NCBI GenBank assembly: GCA_020634455.1
Contig: JACKBQ010000002.1
Span: forward strand, 558,001-622,000
From: Ardenticatenaceae bacterium
Lineage (GTDB): Bacteria; Chloroflexota; Anaerolineae; Promineifilales; Promineifilaceae
DNA length: 64,000 nt
Direction of reading: 5' to 3'
Shown one piece after another: positions 9,503 through 17,186 of this stretch. A program made the position numbers and the translations under genes. Under the pieces are notes generated by a model. That model had not been told where the DNA came from, made no database searches, and was given only the letters and a program-made list of their open reading frames with translations. How positions within the stretch are numbered: the first letter of the stretch is position 1; each line of letters begins with the position of its first letter.

Positions 9503-11938
9503 ATGATAGCGAGCCTTATGCAATTATTCCAAAATTGGCAGTTTGATTTGATTTCTTTTGTGGTTGGCCTGCTGCTGGGCCTGTGGGTGGCCTTTGGGTT
9601 TGTGCGGTTACGGCCGTTCCTCCGCCACCAATTTTCCCGAGTAACAGGTTGGATTCGGGCACGTATTGCTTATTTGCGATCTGGGGTAGCCGCGCGGTTT
9701 TTGGCTGAAACGGCCGCTTACGCCAACGCCCATCATTTATTAGGAAGCCACACTGAGCTGACTTCTCTTTTTGTGGCTCCCCGCTTGCTTGCTCCGCTGG
9801 ACGACCCGGCGCTGTTGCCGGACGATCGCGGGGCGACGGTGATGAGCTACCTGTGGCCGGAGTGGGCCGGAGGCATGGGGCTGCCAACGCCGCCAACCAT
9901 GGCCACCGACCAGCTTTTGCGAAACGGCCGTCGCGTCATTATCGCAGGTGAGGCAGGCGTGGGGAAGACAACCTTGCTGGCTCATTTGGCGCATCGCTGT
10001 GCGGTGGCTACTGCTGATGGCCCAGATAGTGCACTGGTGAACTTGTTGCCCGTACTGGTGCACGTAGCCGAGCTGGGCGTGGCGGCTGGTGGCGAGCAGG
10101 ACGACGCTGAAACCATGCTGGCCAACGCTTTGCAAAAGCGAGCCAATCCGCTGACGGCACCGGGTGTTAAAGATTTGCTGCACCAGAAGCTGAAATCGGG
10201 GCAGGTGTTGCTGCTGCTGGATGGCTGGGATGCGCTGCCGGTGGCCAAACGGCCGAATGTGGGCGAATGGCTGGAAGCGCTGCTGCGCAAATACAAAAAT
10301 ACACAAACTTTTGTAGCCGCCGGGCTTACCGGGCATGGCTTGTTGTTGGAGCTGGGCTTTACCTGGACTACGCTGCGTCCCTGGCGGTTGGGGCAAGTGG
10401 AGCAGTTTGCCGAGCAAGCGACGCAGGCGCTTTCCATTGGAAAAGCCCCCCGTCTTCCTTATTATTGGCAGCCGGGGCAGACGAGTGCCGTGACCACTCT
10501 CAATTATTTCTTACGCGGTTTGGCGACCGTGGTGGACGATCCGAAACGGCCGTTCCAACCCTACGATTTGCTGCAAAAAAGCATCGCCATGCTGGGCGGC
10601 AAGCAGCCACCAGATGCCCAAACCATTGCCTACTGGCAGCAGCTGGCCTTCATTATGCTGAATGAGGGGAAATTGGCGCTGGGAGAGGCGGAGCGAACGG
10701 CCGTTGCCGAAAAATTATCTCAGGATGCCGAAGGTCAAATTAATCGCGGTGTTGCTAATCAACTGCAAAAATCAATCAAGCAGTCGCCGATTTTTGTGAC
10801 GTGGGGCAATGGCAGCGTGAGCTGTCGCGGCTCGTTGTGGCGTGACTGTTTGGCGGCGGGCTACCTCATCGCCAAAAAAGATGAGGCGACTGTGGCAGCT
10901 CATTTGTACGATGGCGAATGGGCGCAAGTGCTGCGCTTTTACGTGGCGCAGGGCGATCCGGCGGCGCTGGCCAGGCAGCTTTTGCAGGGGCAAGACAATT
11001 CGCCGTCGCGGGAATCTGTCTTCCAGGTGGCGTCCTGGCTGCCGCTAACGACGGCCAAGGGAGAGTGGCGGCGGCAGACGATGATTTTGCTGGGCCAGAT
11101 GATTCGCTCTGGCCCGTCGTTTACCCAGGTGATTCGCCAGCGGGCGGCGGCGGCGCTGGCTCAATCTGGCGAGCCGGGGGTGATGACTTTTGTATCGCAG
11201 CTTTTGGAGCGATCGGATCCGTTTTTGCGCCACTTGGGTACGGCCGCTTTGTCTCGATTGAATGATGACCGGGCGATTGGTTTGCTGGCGAAGATGGTTA
11301 CGGACGGGGATGAGCTGGTGCGGCAAGCGGCCGTTTACGGACTTCTGCTCCACCAACACCATCCAGAGGCGGAACGGCCGCTGCTGGCAGCACTCATAGG
11401 CGAAGATGAGGCGTTGAATCAGATCGTTGCTCAGGGATTGGCGCTGAACGGCCCGCGTGGCACCGAAATTTTGCAGGATGCGTTGACGGACAAGGATATT
11501 CAGGTGCGGCGGGCAGCGGTGCTGGGACTTTCGCTGCTGGATGCGCCTTCGGTGGAAAAGCAGCTTATCCAGGTAGAGCGGCACGATGATGAATGGTTTG
11601 TGCGCTCGGCGGCCAACGGGGCGCTAGAGGCGCTGCGGGCGCGGCGCAAACCGGCCAAATGGGAGCCGCCCAATCCGGCCGATCAGCGCTGGTTGACGAT
11701 GGAGTTTCGCCAGAACGGCCGTATCGTGCCCGATGGCGCGGCGGCGATGCCCTTTTTGGTGCAGCTCATCAGCGAGTCGGACGACAGCAAGCTGCGGGCC
11801 TCGGCGGCGAACCTGCTGAGCCATCTGCCTGCCCTGGATGCGATGCCTGCGTTGGAAACGGCCGCTCGTGACAGCGATTTCCAGGTGAGCGAAGCTGCCT
11901 TCACCACCCTCTGCCACCTCCGCCGCGCCTACGGCTAG
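9503..11938 (+). CDS. Membrane-anchored NACHT ATPase with HEAT repeats
   Basis: 811 residues from the ATG at 9503; the earlier ATG at 9479 lies inside the -10 box. One membrane helix is near the N-terminus (about 17-35, ISFVVGLLLGLWVAF). The NACHT-type P-loop domain has Walker A GEAGVGKTT (about 149-157) and Walker B VLLLLDGWDAL. The C-terminal part (about 540-805) is a series of helical HEAT-like repeats (for example PFLRHLGTAALSRL and DELVRQAAVYGLLL). This is a STAND-type architecture, possibly a signalling or defence switch. No effector domain is visible in the protein, and the adjacent genes do not form a known defence locus. Confidence 0.75.
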   Translation: MIASLMQLFQNWQFDLISFVVGLLLGLWVAFGFVRLRPFLRHQFSRVTGWIRARIAYLRSGVAARFLAETAAYANAHHLLGSHTELTSLFVAPRLLAPLDDPALLPDDRGATVMSYLWPEWAGGMGLPTPPTMATDQLLRNGRRVIIAGEAGVGKTTLLAHLAHRCAVATADGPDSALVNLLPVLVHVAELGVAAGGEQDDAETMLANALQKRANPLTAPGVKDLLHQKLKSGQVLLLLDGWDALPVAKRPNVGEWLEALLRKYKNTQTFVAAGLTGHGLLLELGFTWTTLRPWRLGQVEQFAEQATQALSIGKAPRLPYYWQPGQTSAVTTLNYFLRGLATVVDDPKRPFQPYDLLQKSIAMLGGKQPPDAQTIAYWQQLAFIMLNEGKLALGEAERTAVAEKLSQDAEGQINRGVANQLQKSIKQSPIFVTWGNGSVSCRGSLWRDCLAAGYLIAKKDEATVAAHLYDGEWAQVLRFYVAQGDPAALARQLLQGQDNSPSRESVFQVASWLPLTTAKGEWRRQTMILLGQMIRSGPSFTQVIRQRAAAALAQSGEPGVMTFVSQLLERSDPFLRHLGTAALSRLNDDRAIGLLAKMVTDGDELVRQAAVYGLLLHQHHPEAERPLLAALIGEDEALNQIVAQGLALNGPRGTEILQDALTDKDIQVRRAAVLGLSLLDAPSVEKQLIQVERHDDEWFVRSAANGALEALRARRKPAKWEPPNPADQRWLTMEFRQNGRIVPDGAAAMPFLVQLISESDDSKLRASAANLLSHLPALDAMPALETAARDSDFQVSEAAFTTLCHLRRAYG

Positions 11939-11980
11939 AGACGTTGCATTGCGTAGAGACGTTGCATTGCAACGTCTCTA
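11936..11980. repeat. TAGAGACGTTGCATTGC palindromic repeat
   Basis: A near-perfect 27-base palindrome at 11954-11980 preceded by a partial direct copy at 11936-11952. The first three bases of the partial copy are the stop codon TAG of the NACHT-HEAT gene, and the palindrome ends directly at the stop codon of the convergent hydrolase gene. Confidence 0.8.
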
Positions 11981-12937
11981 CTATTCTGGCAAATGCTGCT
12001 CGAAGAAGGCGGTGGCGATGGCTGGGTTGTCTATGAGGTATTGGTAGCCATCGTAGCGACCTACGCCGGGGACGAGCAGGGGGCCGCTGGGGTTGGGGGT
12101 GGCGACGGCGATTTGCTGCACGTCGGCGGGGCTGCCCCACGGGTCGCCCATCCCTTGAATGTACAGAACCGGGGTTTTGCCTGCTTGTGATGCGGCCGTT
12201 CCCACGCGATACTCTTTAAACGGCCGTCCCCCCATCTGCCTATACATCAATTCAGCCAACGGCAAGATTGCTTTGCCCAAAAAGCCAAATTGGTGTTCCC
12301 CAAACCGCTCGGCAAAGTGAGCCGGGGTGGTGGGCTGCACGGCAATCGCCGCCTGAATGTCGTTGGTTTGGGGCAGGCTAAATAGCACCGTGTTGGCCCC
12401 GTTGGAGAAGCCAATCGCGCCAATTCGGTTGGCAGCTACTTCAGGACGGCCGTTGAGGTAAGCAATCGCGCCCAGCACGTCCTGCGCCTCGGCTTCGCCA
12501 AACTGCATGGGGGCTTGGGAGCCGCTTTCGCCGTGATTACGGCCGTCATACATCAATAGCCCAAACCCATCTTTATGTAAACCGTAAGCCAATCGCAGCA
12601 AATCCACCGGAGTAGCGCCGGTCATGTTGGCCACCACGTCGGTGGCCGCTTCGCCCAGGCGGTTCCAGCCCCAGCCGTGCACCATGATGAGCGTCGCGCC
12701 CTTGCGGGGCGAATTGGCCGGGGCAGGGATGAACCAGCCGCTCAGCCGCACGCCGTCGGTGGCGGGGAAGGCGACATCTTCGTAGGGTATGTCCAGCTGA
12801 TCCGGTGTGCCCCACAGCGGCTGGCGCAGCGGAGTGACGAGCCTTTTGGCAAACAAGGCGGCAATGGCGGTGACGAATCCAGCCACAATGCCGCCTAAAA
12901 TAAAGAGCCAACGCATGACGCGCCGAAAAATGTTCAT
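11981..12937 (-). CDS. Membrane-anchored alpha/beta hydrolase
   Basis: 318 residues with an N-terminal membrane helix (about 9-30). The alpha/beta hydrolase fold is shown by the oxyanion segment MVHGWGWN (about 85-92), the DGRNHGES turn, the nucleophile elbow GFSNG with Ser178 and a probable acid Asp265 in GMGDPW. Where the catalytic His is expected after the last strand, the sequence reads VGRYDGY, with Arg294 (codon CGC). The usual form in these hydrolases is GHxDG. It may be inactive or use another His. Substrate unknown. The start ATG has an AAGGAA site. Confidence 0.75.
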   Translation of the reverse strand: MNIFRRVMRWLFILGGIVAGFVTAIAALFAKRLVTPLRQPLWGTPDQLDIPYEDVAFPATDGVRLSGWFIPAPANSPRKGATLIMVHGWGWNRLGEAATDVVANMTGATPVDLLRLAYGLHKDGFGLLMYDGRNHGESGSQAPMQFGEAEAQDVLGAIAYLNGRPEVAANRIGAIGFSNGANTVLFSLPQTNDIQAAIAVQPTTPAHFAERFGEHQFGFLGKAILPLAELMYRQMGGRPFKEYRVGTAASQAGKTPVLYIQGMGDPWGSPADVQQIAVATPNPSGPLLVPGVGRYDGYQYLIDNPAIATAFFEQHLPE

Positions 12938-12959
12938 ATGCGTTCCTTTTGTTCTTAAT

Positions 12960-13025
12960 GAGTGCCAGGCAAGGGGCGGCTAGATTTGGGCAAACCAAAC
13001 TGGTTTTGCCCCTTGCCTGGCACTC
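12960..13025. repeat. 18-bp perfect inverted repeat upstream of the hydrolase
   Basis: Arms GAGTGCCAGGCAAGGGGC (12960-12977) and its exact complement (13008-13025), with a 30-base loop. It lies 22 bases upstream of the hydrolase start, so it could fold in the leader RNA or be a mobile palindromic repeat. Confidence 0.75.
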
Positions 13026-13104
13026 GCGAATTCTGACTCTATTGTGCCACAAATTAATATTTGGCGGGAATTACGGCCGTTCACCAGCAATCGTAGAATC
13101 GCAG

Positions 13105-13168
13105 GGGCGGGACGGTGCGGAAATGGTTTGAATGAAGCAAATGGCCTGCTCTCCGCACCGTCTCGCCC
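13105..13168. repeat. GGGACGGTGCGG palindromic repeat, copy 1
   Basis: Arms GGGCGGGACGGTGCGG and CCGCACCGTCTCGCCC with one mismatch. A related copy with the same arm layout, ending CCGCGCCGTCTCGCCC, lies at 36112-36175, so it is a dispersed family. Confidence 0.7.
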
Positions 13169-13193
13169 ACGCTAGGCAAAAGGGTGAGCCGTT

Positions 13194-15044
13194 CTACGGC
13201 GATGTCATGGCGCAGCGGAAGCCGAGGTTGGCGCGGGCCACGGTGGGATCGAAGGAGCCACGCGCCACCACCCGCAATTCTTCGGCGGACGAGAGCCAGG
13301 AACCGCCCCGGATCGCTTTGAATTCGCCTTCGGCCGGGCCGAGCGGGTTGGTGTCGGTACTGCTTTCATAATAGCGCGGGTCGTACCAGTCGCTGACCCA
13401 CTCCATGACGTTGCCCGCCATGTCGTAGGTGCCGATGGGGGAACGGCCGTCCACAAAACTACCCACCGGCGCAGTATCCCGATGTCCGTCATCTACGCTG
13501 TTGTCGCGCACGTCGCGGGTGCAGCCCACGTCGCAAAAGTTGACCTTTGTGCCGTCAAACGCATCGCCCCAGGGATAGCGCAGCACAATGCTCTGGTTTG
13601 GATCGAACCCGGCGGCCATCTCCCACTCAGCTTCGGAGGGCAGCCGGGCACCGCGCCAGTCGCAAAACGCTTCGGCGTTATACCAGGAGACGAAGATGAC
13701 GGGATAATCGTCGTAGGCGGGGTCGCCAAAGTAGGCGGGATGGTAGGTGGCCCCACTGCGCTGCGGCGGTGGGCAGGCACCAGCCTGGACGCATTCAGCG
13801 TACTGCCCGTTGGTCACCTCGGTTTCATCAATAAAAAATGGATCAATGCGCACCAGGTGAGACGGCCGTTCATCATTTTCCCCCTCGTCTGTGCCCATGC
13901 GGAACAGCCCGCCTGGCATAAACACCATCCGCGCCCCGGTGTCGGTGATGAGCGGTTCCGGGCTGGGGGTCGGGGGCAGCGTGGGTGCGGGCAGCGGCGA
14001 CGGCGTGGGAGCCATTGAGGTAAGCGCGGCCACAATGGCCGATTCCAGCGTCGCGGTGGCCCGCGCCTGCTCAACCGGGTCATCCGCTTGCAGGCCCGAA
14101 AGCGTAAAAATAGTCCCAACGATGACCACAATCGCCAACAAAACCACCAGGGCGATGATGGTGCGCTGCTCCATCTTGCGCCGGGTGCGGGGGGAGATGC
14201 GTGGCGGTTTGGGGCTGCCAAACTGGGTGGCTGGGCTGCGGCGCGGCAGTTCCGGCACGGGTTCTGGCTGGCTGTTGGGTTTGGTGAGGGCGGTGGCGAA
14301 GGAAACGGCCGTTTCATACCGCGCATCGGGCCGTAAAGAAAGCGCCCGCCCTGCCACCAGCGACAGGTACGGCGGCACCTCATCGTTTACCTCACGGGCA
14401 GGCACCAGATCGGCCAGGCCAGTTTCCCGGCTGAGCGCCTGGGGCGGCACTTTGTTGGTGAGCAGCGTGTACAGCGTCGCCCCCAGGCTGTAGATGTCGC
14501 TGGCGGGGGTGACGTCCAGCTGGGCCTGCTGCTCTGGCGAGCCGTACCCCTGGCTGTGCAGGTGTACGCCCAGCCCCGGCAGACCGCTGTCTACCAAAAA
14601 GACGGTACCATCCGGGGCCACACGGATGTTGGCTGGTTTGATGTTGAGGTGCAGCTGTCCTTTTTGGTGCAGGTAGTTTAGCGGTTCACAGGCGGCTTGC
14701 AGCCATTCCACGACGCGATTAGGAGGGAGACGGCCGTATTGCCCCAACAAGCTCTGCAAATCTACCCCGTCAATGTACTGGCTCACCAAATATTGCCCGG
14801 TTTCCTCGATGGCAAAATGGTCCAGCACCTGGGGCAGTTGGGGATGCGACAGTTCGCTGAGGCGGCGGGCTTCCTTGCGGAACAGCTTCTGCGTTTCTAC
14901 GGAGCTGTCCAGATATTCCTTGACCGCCACATCCAGGTTGTCCACCACGTCCCGCGCCCGGTAGACAGCGCCGTACTGCCCTTCAGCCAGCAGGCTGTGG
15001 ATGCGATACCGCTTGTTGAGCAATTCGCCTGGATACAAAGGCAT
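13194..15044 (-). CDS. Ser/Thr (pseudo)kinase-FGE-sulfatase fusion, membrane-spanning
   Basis: 616 residues. Residues 1-265 form a protein-kinase domain: glycine loop AEGQYGAVY (20-28), VAVK with Lys42 and YGSPEQ in the activation segment. The catalytic HRD is HLN (132-134) and DFG is DSG (152-154), so the catalytic base Asp is Asn, which suggests a pseudokinase. A membrane helix is at about 292-315 (IIALVVLLAIVVIVG). After a Pro-rich linker, residues about 368-616 form a formylglycine-generating-enzyme/sulfatase-modifying-factor domain (FMPGGLFRMG, ETEVTNGQY, RLPSEAEWE, GNVMEWVSDW, RGGSW, GFRCA). The FGE-like domain should lie outside the cell. It ends 2 bases from the antiporter gene behind it. 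Confidence 0.85.
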   Translation of the reverse strand: MPLYPGELLNKRYRIHSLLAEGQYGAVYRARDVVDNLDVAVKEYLDSSVETQKLFRKEARRLSELSHPQLPQVLDHFAIEETGQYLVSQYIDGVDLQSLLGQYGRLPPNRVVEWLQAACEPLNYLHQKGQLHLNIKPANIRVAPDGTVFLVDSGLPGLGVHLHSQGYGSPEQQAQLDVTPASDIYSLGATLYTLLTNKVPPQALSRETGLADLVPAREVNDEVPPYLSLVAGRALSLRPDARYETAVSFATALTKPNSQPEPVPELPRRSPATQFGSPKPPRISPRTRRKMEQRTIIALVVLLAIVVIVGTIFTLSGLQADDPVEQARATATLESAIVAALTSMAPTPSPLPAPTLPPTPSPEPLITDTGARMVFMPGGLFRMGTDEGENDERPSHLVRIDPFFIDETEVTNGQYAECVQAGACPPPQRSGATYHPAYFGDPAYDDYPVIFVSWYNAEAFCDWRGARLPSEAEWEMAAGFDPNQSIVLRYPWGDAFDGTKVNFCDVGCTRDVRDNSVDDGHRDTAPVGSFVDGRSPIGTYDMAGNVMEWVSDWYDPRYYESSTDTNPLGPAEGEFKAIRGGSWLSSAEELRVVARGSFDPTVARANLGFRCAMTSP

Positions 15045-15046
15045 TG

Positions 15047-16978
15047 CTACCCTTCCAATCTCAGCATTACTTCATTCAGACTACCGCTTTTGCCCACGAT
15101 GGTGATGCGATCCCCTAGCTCTAGCTGCGTGTAGCCATGCGAAATGATCGTGTCCCCTTTGCGATGCACGGATAGCACCAACGTATCCAGCGGCAGCTGC
15201 AATTCGCGCAGGGCTACGCCGTGCAGCGCCGGATTGCGCAGTTCGATGTCCACCACATCTTGCCCTTCGTCCATGCCCAGCAGCAGCGACGCCGCCGATG
15301 GGGAGCGCACAAATTGTTCAAGCAGCCCCACCATCACGGTCGCTGGCTCGATGATGAGCGCGCCGAGTTCGTGGAATTTTTCAAAATTAGAGCGGTCATT
15401 CAGGCGCACCACTACCGTTTCGGTGCCAAACTGTTCGTAAAGCAGTTCGCAGATGGCGTAATTCTCTTCATCAGACAGCATGAGAACGGCCGCATCTGCA
15501 TGAGCGGCATCCAAAGCGTGCAAACTTTCCAGCGTGTAGTCACTCATGGTGACCAGACTCAAATTAGATGATCCTGGGTTGGTTTCTACCAGCGTGGGCT
15601 GTAAACAAGCGACTTTCACACCCCAATTGTGCCGTATGAGCTGCTGAGCTAGCAGCAAGGATTGTCCATCTACCCCGAAAATGATCACATCGCGAACACC
15701 GTCGAATTCAGGTGTTTTTGCCCTGGTCCGTGCTTCGTTAAGATGGTTGATGGCCCATTTGAAGAAAAGAGGCCCGACCATCTCATTTATGACGACCACG
15801 GCGATCACAAGCGTAGAAAATTGTGCTCCAAGGGCAGGGAACTCAACGGCCGCTTCTTTCGCCAGACCCAGCGCGACGCCCGCCTGGGTGATGAAGGCCA
15901 TCCATTTTACCCGGTTGTATTTAAACGGATCGCGGGCGATAACACCGCCGGTGAAAGAGCCAATCATCACGGCAATCACACGAACTAGGAAGAGTGCAAG
16001 GGCAATTTGCCAGGCATCGGCCAGCACGCCCAGTTCCAGCGACTCGCCGGTGAGGGTAAAAAAGGCGATGTAGATGTAGGGGGCGATATCGTGCAGGCGA
16101 CGGCCGTATTCTGCACGCAATGGACTGTAATTATTCACCAAAAAACTGGCAATCATGCAAATGAGCAGCGGCTCGGCCAGCATTTCAAACGGCAGATGTT
16201 CGTGAGAATAGTCCCGGAGCCAATGAGAAATGAGAAAAGTGCTATACCCGGCTAGCAAGATGAGCGCAGTTTTTAGCGAAGCATCGAAATGGCGGGCCAA
16301 AATCCAACGTAGTACCCAAGAGAGGGCGTAACCAAGTGTGCTTACCAGCACCAGTTCAATTAGCAGCAAAAAAACAAAATTAATATTGAGGGGTATATCC
16401 GCAAACAAGGCATCGGCAATGGAGGAGCTGAGGGCAAACAGCATGATGACGATGAAATCCATGATCACAGTAACGCCCAGGGCCATCTGGGTGAATGGCC
16501 CACGTGCGCGAAGTTCCGTGACAATGGCAATGGCGGAGGAGGGGGAGCGGGCGGTGAGGATGGCTCCGGCGAGTAGGGCTACAGCGAAACGGCCGTTTCC
16601 ACTCAGCGCCTGCATAAACGGAATGTGTTCTGCCAGCAGCAGTACAGCCACCGTAACAAAAATGAGTGTGGTGATGACCAGCCCTGCCGTTACCAAACCA
16701 ATGCTGCGCAAACGGCCACGCAGTTCTGGCAAATACAGCTCCCGCCCGGCCGCAAAAGCAATAAACGCCAGCGAAATCTCATCCACAAAGCGCAATTGCT
16801 CTAATGATTCCTGGCTGGCAAAGCCCAGCACAAACGGCCCCACCAGCAACCCGGTAAACAAATAACCCGTGATGAGTGGCAGACGCAGCCGAGTGAAAAA
16901 TTCACCAATTTGCCGCGCAGCCAGAGCTACCACGCCAAAAGCAACCAAAATGAAGAAAAAATCAGGCAGTTGATTCAT
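15047..16978 (-). CDS. CPA2-type cation:proton antiporter with RCK domains (paralogue A)
   Basis: 643 residues from the ATG at 16978. About 11-13 membrane helices (residues 5-390) match the KefB/NhaS3-like monovalent cation:proton antiporter family. A degenerate TrkA-N domain (about 410-530; the nucleotide-binding glycine motif reads FGVDGQS) and a TrkA-C domain (about 555-640) follow. A GTG at 17026 is possible but lies in the palindromic repeat. It is the neighbour and clear paralogue of the gene at 17186-19144, and stands directly upstream of the kinase-FGE gene on the same strand. Confidence 0.85.
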   Translation of the reverse strand: MNQLPDFFFILVAFGVVALAARQIGEFFTRLRLPLITGYLFTGLLVGPFVLGFASQESLEQLRFVDEISLAFIAFAAGRELYLPELRGRLRSIGLVTAGLVITTLIFVTVAVLLLAEHIPFMQALSGNGRFAVALLAGAILTARSPSSAIAIVTELRARGPFTQMALGVTVIMDFIVIMLFALSSSIADALFADIPLNINFVFLLLIELVLVSTLGYALSWVLRWILARHFDASLKTALILLAGYSTFLISHWLRDYSHEHLPFEMLAEPLLICMIASFLVNNYSPLRAEYGRRLHDIAPYIYIAFFTLTGESLELGVLADAWQIALALFLVRVIAVMIGSFTGGVIARDPFKYNRVKWMAFITQAGVALGLAKEAAVEFPALGAQFSTLVIAVVVINEMVGPLFFKWAINHLNEARTRAKTPEFDGVRDVIIFGVDGQSLLLAQQLIRHNWGVKVACLQPTLVETNPGSSNLSLVTMSDYTLESLHALDAAHADAAVLMLSDEENYAICELLYEQFGTETVVVRLNDRSNFEKFHELGALIIEPATVMVGLLEQFVRSPSAASLLLGMDEGQDVVDIELRNPALHGVALRELQLPLDTLVLSVHRKGDTIISHGYTQLELGDRITIVGKSGSLNEVMLRLEG

Positions 16979-17020
16979 GTAAATGTTTTGAGTGTCTGTT
17001 TCCTTGATCAGGAAGAAATT

Positions 17021-17080
17021 AGACACTGATTTTCACAGGCTACTATTTTAGTCTGTGTTGACCAGTGTTTATCAGTGTCC
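17021..17080. repeat. GGACACTGAT inverted repeat
   Basis: Arms around GACACTGAT (left) and ATCAGTGTC (right) with inner complementary CACAG/CTGTG blocks. Its layout resembles the GGACACGGAT and GGACGCGGAT repeats at 21487-21552 and 36305-36375. Confidence 0.6.
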
Positions 17081-17100
17081 TATTTTCAAATAGTTAGTGG

Positions 17101-17186
17101 CCGTCTGCAAATAAGTTAGCGGAATTTTGCGGACGGCTTGGAGTAAGCGGCCTTCCAAAATGGAATGTTATTATTGGCCGCTTACT
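17101..17186. repeat. Two further inverted repeats between the antiporter genes
   Basis: CCGTCTGCAAA (17101-17111) pairs with TTTGCGGACGG (one mismatch, ending 17136). AGTAAGCGGCC (17142-17152) pairs perfectly with GGCCGCTTACT (17176-17186) and touches the stop codon of the upstream antiporter gene. Either hairpin may terminate or protect that transcript. Confidence 0.6.
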
